A DNA stretch of 64,000 bases from Peptostreptococcaceae bacterium oral taxon 113 str. W5053 (GCA_000467935.1 KI259812.1:94817-158816), one strand, 5' to 3'. Positions 42,784 to 51,670 are shown, counted from the stretch's first letter. Made by a program: numbers and translations. The notes: generated from the sequence alone by a model not told the origin.

Positions 42784-44058
42784 ATGCACATTAATTTTGA
42801 ATACTTCGGTGAAAGAATTCAAGAAGAAAACTATCTGCTTAAAGCCTACGAGGCTTTGGATCTCCTATTGGAGAAAAAAGGACCGGGAAGTGAATTTACC
42901 GGCTGGGTCGATTTACCTGTTTGCTATGATAAGGAAGAATTTCGTCGTATCGAATGGGCAGCCAAAAAAATTCGTAAAGACAGTGATGTATTGATTTGTA
43001 TCGGTATCGGAGGCTCTTATTTAGGCGCTCGTGCGGCGATTGAAGCGTTAACTCCTTTGGTGGGCAAAAGAGGAACGGAGATCCTCTATGCGGGGAATCA
43101 TCTTTCTTCAGAGGCATTGGAAGAAATTTTAGAGTATATTCAGGATAAAGAGGTCAGTCTTAATGTCATCAGTAAATCCGGAACGACTACGGAGCCTGCT
43201 ATTGCATTTCGAATTTTGCGAACGTGGATGGAGGAGAAGTATGGGAAAAAAGAGGCGGCAAGGCGAATTTTTGCGACCACGGATAAACAAAAAGGCGCTC
43301 TTCGAACTTTGGCACAGACGGAAGGCTATGAAACTTTTGTAATACCCGATGAAGTCGGCGGACGTTACAGTGTGTTGACAGCGGTCGGACTGCTTCCTAT
43401 CGCCACAGCGGGAATTGACATTGCGGCGATGATGGAAGGTGCCGCCGCCGCCATGGTGTATACAAAAAAAGACCCGGAGAATCCGGCTATCCGATATGCC
43501 GTCCATCGTTATGATTTATATCATCGTTTAGGAAAACAAATTGAAATTTTGGTGCAATATGATCCCCATTTGGTGATGCTCTCCGAATGGTGGAAACAGC
43601 TTTATGGTGAAAGTGACGGGAAAGAAGGGCAGGGTTTGTGGCCGGCATCCGCAAGTTTTACTACAGATTTACATTCCTTGGGACAGATGATTCAAGAGGG
43701 TGAACGCAATCTTTTTGAAACGGTTATTTTTGTAGATCACTGTAAAAAGCATCTCTACTTAAAAGAAGAAGGGGAGAATTTGGACGGATTAAATTATCTT
43801 GCGGGGAAAACTTTGCATCAAGTCAATGAGAAGGCGTTCTTGGGGGTAAAAAAGGCTCATCTTCAAGGAGGTGTTCCTCAATTGGCCATTCATTTAGATT
43901 ATTTGGATCCTTGGCACTTGGGTTATCTGTTCTATTTCTTTGAGCTGTCTTGTGGGATTGGCGGTTATATGAACGGTATCAATCCTTTTGACCAACCGGG
44001 AGTGGAAGCTTATAAAACCAGCATGTTTCGAGAACTGAAAAAGCCCGGATATTTTTAA
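42784..44058 (+). CDS. pgi: Glucose-6-phosphate isomerase
   Basis: 424 residues, slightly shorter than the 440-450 of many Firmicutes. It links glucose-6-phosphate and fructose-6-phosphate in glycolysis. Sugar-phosphate motifs [11 protein letters not shown] (about 78-88) and [10 protein letters not shown] (about 126-135), family signature [15 protein letters not shown], and the late [23 protein letters not shown] region with the catalytic Glu/Lys neighbourhood. AAAGGAGG 6 nt before the ATG. Confidence 0.97.
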   Translation: MHINFEYFGERIQEENYLLKAYEALDLLLEKKGPGSEFTGWVDLPVCYDKEEFRRIEWAAKKIRKDSDVLICIGIGGSYLGARAAIEALTPLVGKRGTEILYAGNHLSSEALEEILEYIQDKEVSLNVISKSGTTTEPAIAFRILRTWMEEKYGKKEAARRIFATTDKQKGALRTLAQTEGYETFVIPDEVGGRYSVLTAVGLLPIATAGIDIAAMMEGAAAAMVYTKKDPENPAIRYAVHRYDLYHRLGKQIEILVQYDPHLVMLSEWWKQLYGESDGKEGQGLWPASASFTTDLHSLGQMIQEGERNLFETVIFVDHCKKHLYLKEEGENLDGLNYLAGKTLHQVNEKAFLGVKKAHLQGGVPQLAIHLDYLDPWHLGYLFYFFELSCGIGGYMNGINPFDQPGVEAYKTSMFRELKKPGYF

Positions 44059-44070
44059 ATAGAAAGACTT

Positions 44071-44103
44071 AAAAGACACTTTGAAAGAGAAGTGTCTTTT
44101 TTT
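44071..44103 (+). terminator. Terminator after pgi
   Basis: Perfect 11-bp stem AAAAGACACTT/AAGTGTCTTTT and seven T. Confidence 0.9.
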
Positions 44104-44153
44104 ATGCTCTGAAACCAAAAAAATTGCAAAAAAACTTGAAATAATTTTATGAA

Positions 44154-44225
44154 TATCGTAAAATAAAAACAAATAAACATAAAATATAATGTGATAAGTA
44201 TAAAATATTTTACGATAAACATAAA
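44154..44225. promoter_or_regulatory. Operator-like repeats upstream of the small HTH operon
   Basis: TATCGTAAAATA (44154-44165) and its exact reverse complement TATTTTACGATA (44206-44217) lie 40 bp apart, with two direct copies of ATAAACATAAA (44173-44183, 44215-44225) woven in. TATAAT at 44185-44190 lies between them. The layout suits autoregulation by the HTH protein that follows, perhaps with looping. Confidence 0.55.
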
Positions 44226-44234
44226 GGAGAAAAA

Positions 44235-44456
44235 ATGATTGTTGTCAATTTGGATGTCATGATGGCAAAACGAAAGATGAATTTGACCCAATTATCAAAA
44301 TTGGTGGATCTTTCTATGACCAATTTATCTATTTTGAAGAACAATCGAGTCAAGGCGATTCGTTTTTCCACCTTGGAGGCTTTATGTGATGCTTTGGCTT
44401 GTCAGCCGGGAGATTTGTTGGAATTTATAGAGGAGGAAAGTGATGGTTCTCGTTAA
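44235..44456 (+). CDS. Small Cro/C1-type HTH regulator (YozG-like)
   Basis: 73 residues: one HTH domain (MAKRKMNLTQLSKLVDLS, then IRFSTLEALCDALACQPGDLLEF) and almost nothing else. YozG-like regulators often sit before a small membrane protein gene, as here. AAAGGAG 6 nt before the ATG. Overlaps the next gene by 14 nt. Confidence 0.88.
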   Translation: MIVVNLDVMMAKRKMNLTQLSKLVDLSMTNLSILKNNRVKAIRFSTLEALCDALACQPGDLLEFIEEESDGSR

Positions 44457-44739
44457 ACGCAGATTGATTTGGAAATTATTATTGTTGATCGCTTCTGTAT
44501 TCGGATTGTTTTTGGTTTACGCAAAGACCGGGATACCTTTGAGTAAAAATTTTACTCTGTTTTTCTTTGTGGGAATTACATTTTTCTCTTTGCTGCTGTT
44601 TCGCCGTTTTCAACATTTGCCCAGAGCCGGACGGGAAGGCAAGGAACATTTTAACGATTTGATTTTGTCGGGATTATTTAGCGGGTGGCTGGCGATTGTA
44701 GTATATATCGATTTTATGGGTATTTTGTTTATTGTATAA
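44443..44739 (+). CDS. Small membrane protein paired with the HTH regulator
   Basis: 98 residues, three membrane helices (about 8-26, 33-50, 72-92). ATG 44443 follows AGGAGG within the HTH gene. Function unknown; the pairing with a YozG-like regulator resembles DUF2975-type modules, but this protein is shorter than those. Confidence 0.7.
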   Translation: MVLVKRRLIWKLLLLIASVFGLFLVYAKTGIPLSKNFTLFFFVGITFFSLLLFRRFQHLPRAGREGKEHFNDLILSGLFSGWLAIVVYIDFMGILFIV

Positions 44740-44746
44740 AGAATGA

Positions 44747-44776
44747 AAACTCGGAGGAAGATTCTTCGAGTTTTTT
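44747..44776 (+). terminator. Terminator of the HTH/membrane protein pair
   Basis: Stem AACTCGGAGGAA/TTCTTCGAGTT (one bulge) with six T; it ends one base before the TTGACA of the next promoter. Confidence 0.7.
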
Positions 44777-44777
44777 A

Positions 44778-44836
44778 TTGACATACTATATTATACGAAA
44801 TATAATATAAATCAAAGAATAATATTAGATAGTATA
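44778..44836 (+). promoter_or_regulatory. Consensus promoter with PadR-type operator
   Basis: TTGACA (44778-44783), 17 bp, TATAAT (44801-44806): full consensus. The dyad ATATTATA-CGAAA-TATAATAT (44788-44808) covers spacer and -10, and an outer pair ATACTAT (44783-44789) / ATAGTAT (about 44830-44836) flanks it. A PadR dimer here would block polymerase, giving autorepression of the operon. Confidence 0.75.
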
Positions 44837-44855
44837 GGACAAAGGAGGAATTAGG

Positions 44856-45170
44856 ATGACTTTTCAAATACAAAGTCAAATTCTCGAATTCTGTGTTCTT
44901 TCCATTGTCTCTAAAGGGGATGTGTACGGATATCAATTGACACAGCGATTACAGGAAGCTATGACACTTTCGGAATCGACCTTGTATCCGGTGCTTCGCA
45001 GACTTTCCGCCGGAGGGTATCTGTCTACCTATGACAAAAATTTTGACGGGAGAAACAGGCGATATTATCGTCTTACGCCCATGGGAAGAGCGAGACTTCA
45101 AGGGGATTTGAAAATGTGGAAAGAATATGTTTTAGGTGTAGAAAAGATAATTGGAGGTGACGAAAGATGA
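44856..45170 (+). CDS. PadR family transcriptional repressor
   Basis: 104 residues. Winged helix typical of PadR-s1: LEFCVLSIVSKGDVYGYQLTQRL, ESTLYPVLRRLSAGGYL, RRYYRLTPMGRARLQ, followed by a short dimer helix. It controls the DUF1700/DUF4097 genes with which it overlaps by 4 nt; such trios respond to envelope stress in several Firmicutes. Confidence 0.92.
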   Translation: MTFQIQSQILEFCVLSIVSKGDVYGYQLTQRLQEAMTLSESTLYPVLRRLSAGGYLSTYDKNFDGRNRRYYRLTPMGRARLQGDLKMWKEYVLGVEKIIGGDER

Positions 45171-45730
45171 ATAGAGAGGAATATATACGGGAACTGACCG
45201 GATATTTAAGGCGTTTGTCCAAAGAAGATCGAACGGATGCTTTACAATTTTATGAAGAATTGTTTGATGATGCGAATATCTCGGCTAAGGATGAAGTGCC
45301 GGAGAGTTTTGCCAGTCCGAAGAATGCGGCTTTTGATATTTTGACGGATTATAATTTGAAACCCAATGAAAAAGACGCGGGCAAGGCAAAGAAAAATTCC
45401 AATATTTTTCTGATTATTCTTTTGGCTATTTTTGCAGCACCGGTGGGTATTCCTTTTGCCATTGCTTTATTTTTATTGGTTTTGGGACTTTGTTTCGCAG
45501 GTTTTCTGATCTTATTGGTACCGGTGATTGTGGTGGCGGCGTGTATCGGCATTCTCGTATCCGGGATATTGTATACTTGGCCTACGTATTTGTTTTTGGC
45601 GGGGCTTATCGTCTTCGGGGTCGGAGTGATGATATTGATTTTCGGATTGCTTCAAAAAATTTTTATAGCTCTTGGGAATTGGATCAGCAATCGATTCAGA
45701 AAGGAGAGACAAGATGAAAACATCGATTAA
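45167..45730 (+). CDS. DUF1700 (HAAS) membrane protein
   Basis: 187 residues. N-terminal helical HAAS region (MNREEYIRELTGYLRRLSKEDRTDALQFYEELFDDA in two parts), then three to four membrane helices (about 75-95, 100-125, 135-155). GGAGGTGACG precedes its start inside padR. The family acts with PadR and DUF4097 proteins; the mechanism is not settled. Confidence 0.85.
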   Translation: MNREEYIRELTGYLRRLSKEDRTDALQFYEELFDDANISAKDEVPESFASPKNAAFDILTDYNLKPNEKDAGKAKKNSNIFLIILLAIFAAPVGIPFAIALFLLVLGLCFAGFLILLVPVIVVAACIGILVSGILYTWPTYLFLAGLIVFGVGVMILIFGLLQKIFIALGNWISNRFRKERQDENID

Positions 45731-46727
45731 AGTGGCGTTTATTTTATTGGGAATCGGATTTTGCCTTATCTTTTTTGGAATCTTATCCGGAGCACAGACA
45801 AGTTTTCAGATGCCGCACAGGATAGGTTTTTTAAGAAATCTTTATGAAAAACAATGGATTTTTAGGGATAGGTGCTGGAAGGACCGGGATTGGGATTGGG
45901 ATGAAGAAAATTCTGAAGAAGTTTCCAAGGGAAAGTTTCAGTCGAAGGGTCAAATGGAATTATCCGGAACAGAAGAAAAACTGTTGATAGATGTAAACGA
46001 TTATAGATTAAAGTTAATACCGTCGAAAAATCAGAATTTAAATCTTCGTTGGGAGGAAGACGGAAAGAGCACAGGAGAAGCGTTTGTCAAAAATAATGCG
46101 TTTTGTGTTCGTTTGGACAGCGGAAGAAGAAATAAATTTAAGGATTGGAATTTTTCGGAGCCGCAAGGAGAAATTGAAGTTCCGCCCTGTGTAAAAAAAG
46201 TGGAAATTCGAGGGATTGGAGGGCAGTTAATTTCCAAAATTGATATGGATGAACTCAAAGTCGAAACGGAATTTCTTCGCTTACAGCTTGACAAGACGAA
46301 TTTATCCGCATTGGATTTGCAGATTGATGCAGGACAGATTGTATTGAACGAAGTGTCTTCTAAGGTAGCAAATATTCAAGTGGATGCGGGAGATATAAGA
46401 TTGAATCAAACAAAAATTAAAAACGGACGAATAGAGATTGATGCAGGACAATTTGTTTTAAAGGGAGGAGGAATGGAGGACTCCTCTATAGAAGTGGATG
46501 CGGGTAATGTGGAAATCTATGGGGAAATCACAGGGCGTTTGACCGCTCATGTAGACTTGGGAAATATTATCGTTCAGCCCGCGCAAGATGTGGATGTTAA
46601 AGCGGAAGCGGAACTTGGCAGAATTTCTTATCGAGGAAAAGTAGAGACAAATCCTTTCCAATTGAAGAAGGGACAAAAGGGAGAAGTTATTTTGACTGTC
46701 GAGGCGGGAAATATTGAAATTCGGTAA
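45714..46727 (+). CDS. DUF4097 family putative adhesin/envelope protein
   Basis: 337 residues. One N-terminal membrane helix (about 5-25), basic/acidic linker, then a right-handed beta-helix-like body built of short repeats (LQIDAGQIVLNEV, IQVDAGDIRLNQ, IEIDAGQFVLKG, IEVDAGNVEIYG, LTVEAGNIEIR), about 20 residues each. Start 45714 follows AAAGGAGAG and overlaps DUF1700 by 17 nt; a 14-codon extension has no site. End of the PadR operon. Confidence 0.85.
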   Translation: MKTSIKVAFILLGIGFCLIFFGILSGAQTSFQMPHRIGFLRNLYEKQWIFRDRCWKDRDWDWDEENSEEVSKGKFQSKGQMELSGTEEKLLIDVNDYRLKLIPSKNQNLNLRWEEDGKSTGEAFVKNNAFCVRLDSGRRNKFKDWNFSEPQGEIEVPPCVKKVEIRGIGGQLISKIDMDELKVETEFLRLQLDKTNLSALDLQIDAGQIVLNEVSSKVANIQVDAGDIRLNQTKIKNGRIEIDAGQFVLKGGGMEDSSIEVDAGNVEIYGEITGRLTAHVDLGNIIVQPAQDVDVKAEAELGRISYRGKVETNPFQLKKGQKGEVILTVEAGNIEIR

Positions 46728-46730
46728 ACA

Positions 46731-46767
46731 AAAAATCCGTGAGGCTTAAAACCTTACGGATTTTTTT
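46731..46767. terminator. Two-way terminator between the PadR operon and murC
   Basis: 14-bp stem AAAAATCCGTGAGG/CCTTACGGATTTTT (one G-T pair), T-rich on both strands. It serves the rightward operon and leftward murC. Confidence 0.85.
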
Positions 46768-46771
46768 GTTC

Positions 46772-48154
46772 TTATTCAACAATCATACGAGCCAAGACGT
46801 CCGGATTGCCGCAGCCGGTGGTGAGAATCACGTCTCCTTTTTGGGCATGTGCGCGAAGATAATCTTTGGCTTTTTCAAAAGTTTGGATATATTTGGCATG
46901 GGTGCCTTTATTTTGAAGACGTTCCACCAAGTGTTCCGCTTTTACCGTCGGATCGAATTTTTCTCTGGCGGCGTAGATTTCGGTGACAACCACTTCATCA
47001 GCCGAATCGAAGCAAGTAGTAAACTCATTCATCAGTCGTTTCGTTCGACTATAGGTGTGGGGTTGGAATACACAGATGAGTTTTCGGGGCACATGAGGTT
47101 TTAGTGCCTCTAAAGTATAGCGAATTTCCGTGGGATGATGACCGTAGTCCGTTATCACAGGGATGTCCTGATATTTGCCGACGGTTTCCAGACGACGATG
47201 CAAACCGGTATACGCATTGAGGTGAGTTCGAATAATTTCCAAGGGAATGCCTGTTTCCACCGTAGCTGCAATCGCCGCTAAAGCATTATAGATATTATAT
47301 TTTCCGATAATACTTAACTCAAAAGATAAAGTTTTTTTACCGTCAACATAGAGGGTGAAACTGGGATGTCCCAGGGTATCGAAGTGAAGATCTTTAGCTA
47401 AATATTTTGCCGAAGGATCCGACAGACTAATCCCTACCATTCGTCCTTGAATATGAGGAATTAAACGTTTGGTGTTTTCGTCATCCAAGTTTAAAATGGA
47501 TACGGAGTCTTTTTTCAAATGTTTCATATACTCAATAAAAGTATCAATAATATGGTCAATATCCCGGTAGTAGTCCAAATGATCGGCGTCGATATTCAAG
47601 ACGATGGCTGTTGAAGGATAATAGTTTAAGATATTTCCTTTAAATTCACAGGCTTCCGTCACCAAATACCGGCGACTTCCCATGTGGACATTACCGTTGA
47701 TTTCATCTAAATTTCCGCCTAAAAGAATAGAGGGATTTACTTTTGTATTGATTAAAATTTTTGCAATCATCGAGGTGGTGGTGCTTTTGCCGTGGCTGCC
47801 GGAAATGGCGATGGAGTGAAGATAATTGCGCATTAATGCTCCAAGAAAAACGCCGCGGCTTATGACAGGAATATCTAATTCTCTTGCGGCAATCAGTTCT
47901 TCGTTGTCATCGGCAATGGCATCGGTATAAATGACTAAATCCGGATTGGAAAGATTGATGCGACGTTGACCGATATAGACGGTTGCGCCTAAGTTTTCCA
48001 AAAGTCTGGTTTCTTTGCTTTCTTCCCGATCCGATCCGGTGACGGTATAGCCGTTATGGAGCAAAAGTGCGGCGATACCGCTCATACTTACTCCACCGAT
48101 TCCGATAAAATGGATATGAGAATATTTTTGCTCATCTATATGAAATAAAAACAT
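46772..48154 (-). CDS. murC: UDP-N-acetylmuramate--L-alanine ligase MurC
   Basis: 460 residues. Adds L-alanine to UDP-MurNAc in peptidoglycan precursor synthesis. N-terminal HFIGIGGVSMSGIAALL, ATP loop SGSHGKSTTTSMIA (about 115-128), ECEFKGN..YYPS region as EACEFKGNILNYYPS, DYGHHPTEI, and C-terminal FQPHTYSRTKRL. AAAGGGTGA precedes the ATG. It stands alone here, away from a division-cell-wall cluster, as in many Firmicutes. Confidence 0.96.
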   Translation of the reverse strand: MFLFHIDEQKYSHIHFIGIGGVSMSGIAALLLHNGYTVTGSDREESKETRLLENLGATVYIGQRRINLSNPDLVIYTDAIADDNEELIAARELDIPVISRGVFLGALMRNYLHSIAISGSHGKSTTTSMIAKILINTKVNPSILLGGNLDEINGNVHMGSRRYLVTEACEFKGNILNYYPSTAIVLNIDADHLDYYRDIDHIIDTFIEYMKHLKKDSVSILNLDDENTKRLIPHIQGRMVGISLSDPSAKYLAKDLHFDTLGHPSFTLYVDGKKTLSFELSIIGKYNIYNALAAIAATVETGIPLEIIRTHLNAYTGLHRRLETVGKYQDIPVITDYGHHPTEIRYTLEALKPHVPRKLICVFQPHTYSRTKRLMNEFTTCFDSADEVVVTEIYAAREKFDPTVKAEHLVERLQNKGTHAKYIQTFEKAKDYLRAHAQKGDVILTTGCGNPDVLARMIVE

Positions 48155-48283
48155 GAAAAATCACCCTTTCTAACTTCTTTGTCATTATATCCCAGTCCGA
48201 TTGCTTTGTAAATTCTTTCAAAGAATATTTTATTTTTTACATTATGATTGAATAAGGTTTATAATAATGGTTGGAGGGGGAAA

Positions 48284-49261
48284 ATGAAATATTGGATTTT
48301 AATTTTGTGCATTTTTCTTTTTTCTTCTTGTACAACATCGGTTCAAGTACCCGTTGAAACGAAAGGAGAAAAAGCGGAGACGACAGAAAAAGAGCAAAGG
48401 AAAGAGGATGAAAAAATTTTTGAAGAGAAAAAATACAAAAAGTTTTCCAAAGAGGAGCAAAAAGAACTTTTAGAAGAAATCGAAGTTTTGGCACAAGAGG
48501 AGTTACTACCTTCCTATGGAATTTTATCTTATTACTTTTCCGGCGTTGATTGGGAGGAGGAGCTTATATACAACGACTTTCAACAGGAACCGGCCAGTGT
48601 AATGAAAATTTATTTGATGGCGGAAAGTATGGAACAGGTCAAAGAAGGAAGATTGTCTTTAGAAGATACTTTTGTCATGGATTGGAATAATATGGCTGAT
48701 GATGCCGGGGTTATTGCGTATGAGTCGTCTTTGGGAGCGGAATATCGTTTAAAAGAGTTACAGGAATATATGATGAGCATTTCCGATAATACGGCAAGCA
48801 ATATGATTATCGATGCGATTGGAGGTCTGGAAGCGGTTAATAAAAGAAAAGAAGAATGGGGTTTGGAAAATACCGTTTTCGGAACGAAATATATCGGTCC
48901 AGGAGTAGCTCCGGGTTTCGACTACAATACAACCACGACGACAGATGTCGGCAGACTTTTAAAACGTATTGCAAACTTTCAATTGTTAGGACCGGAGTAT
49001 GACCAAAAGATGTTGGATTTGATGGCAAAAAACGAAAATTGGGAAAAAATTCCGGGACTTTTTCCCGAAGAGATCAAAGTTTACAATAAAACCGGGGAAC
49101 TGGACGCCTTGGAACATGATGCGGCCATTATTGAAACCCCTAAAGGTCGATATGTTTTGGTCATCTTTTTATCTCGGGGAGACAATGGAGAGTTTGTCCA
49201 ACGAATGCAAGATTTCTCTTTGGAATTGGTGAATTTGTTACAAAAAGAGGAAAGGAAATAA
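48284..49261 (+). CDS. Class A beta-lactamase-fold lipoprotein (serine hydrolase)
   Basis: 325 residues. Lipoprotein signal LFSSCTT, Glu/Lys-rich linker (to about 70), then a beta-lactamase/transpeptidase fold with SVMK (SxxK), SDN (SDNTASNMI) and KTG (YNKTGELD). The ExxLN omega-loop motif of true class A beta-lactamases is not evident, so either an atypical beta-lactamase or a peptidoglycan-related hydrolase is possible. ATG 48284 follows GGAGGGGG; an upstream extension to 48248 lies on the likely promoter. Confidence 0.8.
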   Translation: MKYWILILCIFLFSSCTTSVQVPVETKGEKAETTEKEQRKEDEKIFEEKKYKKFSKEEQKELLEEIEVLAQEELLPSYGILSYYFSGVDWEEELIYNDFQQEPASVMKIYLMAESMEQVKEGRLSLEDTFVMDWNNMADDAGVIAYESSLGAEYRLKELQEYMMSISDNTASNMIIDAIGGLEAVNKRKEEWGLENTVFGTKYIGPGVAPGFDYNTTTTTDVGRLLKRIANFQLLGPEYDQKMLDLMAKNENWEKIPGLFPEEIKVYNKTGELDALEHDAAIIETPKGRYVLVIFLSRGDNGEFVQRMQDFSLELVNLLQKEERK

Positions 49262-49375
49262 AAGGAAGGGCTTAAAAGGGGAAAATAAAGTTGGTGGACT
49301 TTTGATTCCTTTAAAGATGGAAAAAAGAAGGAAAGATATTCGGGAAAATAACGGATTTGAAAACAATCAAACTTG

Positions 49376-49409
49376 TTAAAAAACACCGGACCGGATTGAG
49401 CCCGGTGTT
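49376..49409 (-). terminator. Terminator of the 48-residue gene
   Basis: Minus strand AACACCGG ... CCGGTGTT, 8-bp stem with 12-nt loop, then TTTTTT. Confidence 0.75.
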
Positions 49410-49472
49410 AAAAATATTTGATTTGCTTCATTTCTCTTTTGACGGGATATGTCTACCGTTTGTGCCGTGTTT

Positions 49473-49619
49473 TTAATTATACAGTCGCTCCGAAGGGGAG
49501 AAATCCTCCCAATCCACAGGAATAAAATCCTCTTGGCTGAGTAACATGGCTTCATTGAGCGAATTGGCACGTACAACAATCATTTTACCGTTTTCTGTAT
49601 GAATTAAATAGCTGTTCAT
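49473..49619 (-). CDS. Small hypothetical protein (48 residues)
   Basis: Minus-strand gene starting MNSYLIHTENGKMIVV and ending FSPSERLYN. Strong ribosome site AAAGGAGG 9 nt before its ATG and a proper terminator downstream make it a real gene. It has a beta-hairpin-like start and an acidic, Trp-containing end (VDWEDF), no membrane helix. Function unknown; recalls small sporulation-independent cytosolic proteins but I recognise no family. Confidence 0.75.
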   Translation of the reverse strand: MNSYLIHTENGKMIVVRANSLNEAMLLSQEDFIPVDWEDFSPSERLYN

Positions 49620-49769
49620 GGATGTCAGCCTCCTTTGTTTTTAAAAATCCATTTTATTATACCATAGAAATCCGGATATTACAGAATAAAGAGAAGAAAA
49701 CGGAAAAAGAGTTTTTGGGCAAGTGGAAAAAATTTAGTATAATAAAAAGAAAACGGAGATGAAGGATAA

Positions 49770-50597
49770 ATGATAGAATGGATTTTGATTGTTTTCGTGC
49801 TGATTTTTGCAGGATTTTTATGTCTTGTCGCACCGAATAAAGGCAGAGAGAGTCGTATGGAGATTTACAAAGGTCGAGTGATAGCTCATCGGGGTTTACA
49901 TGACCTAAACAATACTGTGGCGGAGAATTCACCAACTGCTTTTCGTTTGGCGATGGAGAAGGGATATATGATCGAAATGGACGTAGTGATGACCAAGGAT
50001 AAAGTACCGGTGGTTTTTCACGATTACGACGGAAAGCGTGCGTTCGGTGTGGATAAAAAAATTGAGGAGATGGATTTAGAAGAGTTGCAGACGTATTCTC
50101 TCTTCGGATTAGGAGAACATGTGCCTACATTTAGAGAGTTTTTAAGTATGATAGAAGGAAAAGTACCTTTGTTAATTGAAATCAAAGGGGAAAAAAATCC
50201 GTTGGAAGTCACAGCGGCGGTGGCTAAGGAATTGGAACATTATGCGGGAGAATATGCCGTTCAGTCTTTTAATCCCTTAATTATCGCCTGGTATCGAAAA
50301 CATGTCCCGGAGGTTCTTCGAGGGCTTTTGGCTACGGATTATTTTAAGGATACAATTAAATTGCCCTTTATCACAAAATTGGTTTTGGAATATGAATTGT
50401 TGAATGTAAAGGCTCGTCCCGATTTTTTATCCTATAACAGTAAATTTAAACAGAACGGGATGTTTCGCTTTTTAAAGACTTTCTTTCATGTGCCCACGGC
50501 AGGATGGACCATTGAATCTTTGGAAGAATTCAAAGCGGGGAAAAAGATCTTCGACGTTTATATCTTTCAAGGCTTTGACCCGAAAGAGGCGGAATAA
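49770..50597 (+). CDS. Membrane-anchored glycerophosphodiester phosphodiesterase
   Basis: 275 residues. One N-terminal membrane helix (about 3-22), then a GDPD TIM barrel: AHRGLHDLNNTVAENSPTAF, MIEMDVVMTKDKVPVVFHD (Glu/Asp/His metal and acid-base residues) and LIEIKGE. It splits glycerophosphodiesters to glycerol-3-phosphate and alcohol. GAGATGAAGG upstream gives a weak site; TATAAT-like AGTATAATAA lies 30 bp upstream. The next start overlaps its stop by one base. Confidence 0.9.
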   Translation: MIEWILIVFVLIFAGFLCLVAPNKGRESRMEIYKGRVIAHRGLHDLNNTVAENSPTAFRLAMEKGYMIEMDVVMTKDKVPVVFHDYDGKRAFGVDKKIEEMDLEELQTYSLFGLGEHVPTFREFLSMIEGKVPLLIEIKGEKNPLEVTAAVAKELEHYAGEYAVQSFNPLIIAWYRKHVPEVLRGLLATDYFKDTIKLPFITKLVLEYELLNVKARPDFLSYNSKFKQNGMFRFLKTFFHVPTAGWTIESLEEFKAGKKIFDVYIFQGFDPKEAE

Positions 50598-51403
50598 TGC
50601 GAGGGCAAATTCCCTTTTTGACGAAAAATCCGGAGGAGATTCTTTGTTTGAATCGTTTAGCGGATCTCATTGAAAGAACGATGGAAAAGTCCTATCTTAA
50701 CCACAGCACTTTTCTTAGCCCGAAAGAGCAATTTCTGGCATCGAAACTGTTGTTGGAAAAGGGGTTGCCGGAGTATTTTTTCTGGGGAGGGCATGAAGAT
50801 GCGGAACGAAAAATTTTGGTGGTCCTGCCTTCTTATTTGACGAAAGAAGAGGTTTTGGAAGAGTGGCATGAAGAAGGAAAGAAAGATCCTTTGATGTATC
50901 TTCGACTGCATCATGAAGGAGAAAGAACACTTCGACACGGAGATTACTTAGGCAGTATTTTAGCTTTGGGTTTGGATCGAAAAATTTTAGGAGACATTTT
51001 TGTCAGAGAGGATGGTGCGGATATCATTCTCTTGCGAGAGATGGAAGAATTCATCCGATTGAATTTAACCAAAGTGGGGCGGGAAGGTATTCGGATAGAA
51101 CCATTGAATGTTTCAAAAAATCTTATCTGTCCTTTAAGGGAGTATAAAACGGAAAGTTATGCTTTGGCATCCCTAAGATTGGATGCTTATGTCAGTGAAA
51201 TTTTTCGAGTGTCCAGAGAATCCGCCAAAAGCGCTATTGCATCCGGTTTGGTCAGCGTAAACGGTTCGGAAGAGATGAAAAAACACCGATTTTTGGAGGA
51301 AGGAGATACGGTGAGTTTTCGGGGAAAAGGAAAAAGCCGCTTGGAAAACATCGGTGGGGAAAGCAAGAAAGGACGAATTTGGATAGAGATTCTTCGATAT
51401 TAG
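50597..51403 (+). CDS. YlmH-like S4-domain RNA-binding protein
   Basis: 268 residues. N-terminal YlmH-type region (about 1-180; FLSPKEQFLASKLL, HGDYLGSILALGLDRKILGDI), then an S4 domain (about 185-245; LASLRLDAYVSEIFRVSRESAKSAIASGLVSVNG). YlmH is linked to ribosome rescue and cell division in Firmicutes. TAATG coupling to the GDPD gene is unusual, as ylmH normally lies beside sepF/divIVA. Confidence 0.88.
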   Translation: MRGQIPFLTKNPEEILCLNRLADLIERTMEKSYLNHSTFLSPKEQFLASKLLLEKGLPEYFFWGGHEDAERKILVVLPSYLTKEEVLEEWHEEGKKDPLMYLRLHHEGERTLRHGDYLGSILALGLDRKILGDIFVREDGADIILLREMEEFIRLNLTKVGREGIRIEPLNVSKNLICPLREYKTESYALASLRLDAYVSEIFRVSRESAKSAIASGLVSVNGSEEMKKHRFLEEGDTVSFRGKGKSRLENIGGESKKGRIWIEILRY

Positions 51404-51424
51404 AGAGCAAAAGCTCTCTTTTTT
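51402..51424 (+). terminator. Terminator after the S4 protein gene
   Basis: AGAGAGC-AAAA-GCTCTCT with six T; stem begins at the last base of the stop codon. The following 190 bp to the next promoter show no gene. Confidence 0.85.
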
Positions 51425-51617
51425 GTTGGAGAAAGGCGGAAAAAAACATGCTGAAACAAAGCGATATAAGGGGTATTCATGCAGGTGTTCTGAATAGGTA
51501 CGGATTCAATGTTGATTTTGTTGACCGGGAAAATTACTTATAGAAAATTCGGATATATTAAACAAATACTTTTTTTATGATCGGTTGAGAATTTTTTGCA
51601 GATTCAAAAAAAAATAG

Positions 51618-51670
51618 TTGCATTTTTAAATTTCTGGGGTATAATAAAACTAAAGTCAAAGATAGTCAAA
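51618..51670 (+). promoter_or_regulatory. Heat-shock promoter with CtsR box
   Basis: TTGCAT (51618-51623), 16 bp, TATAAT (51640-51645), then AGTCAAAGATAGTCAAA (51654-51670), a perfect CtsR heptad repeat over the start of transcription. CtsR would repress the J-protein/clpB operon until heat stress. Confidence 0.85.
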
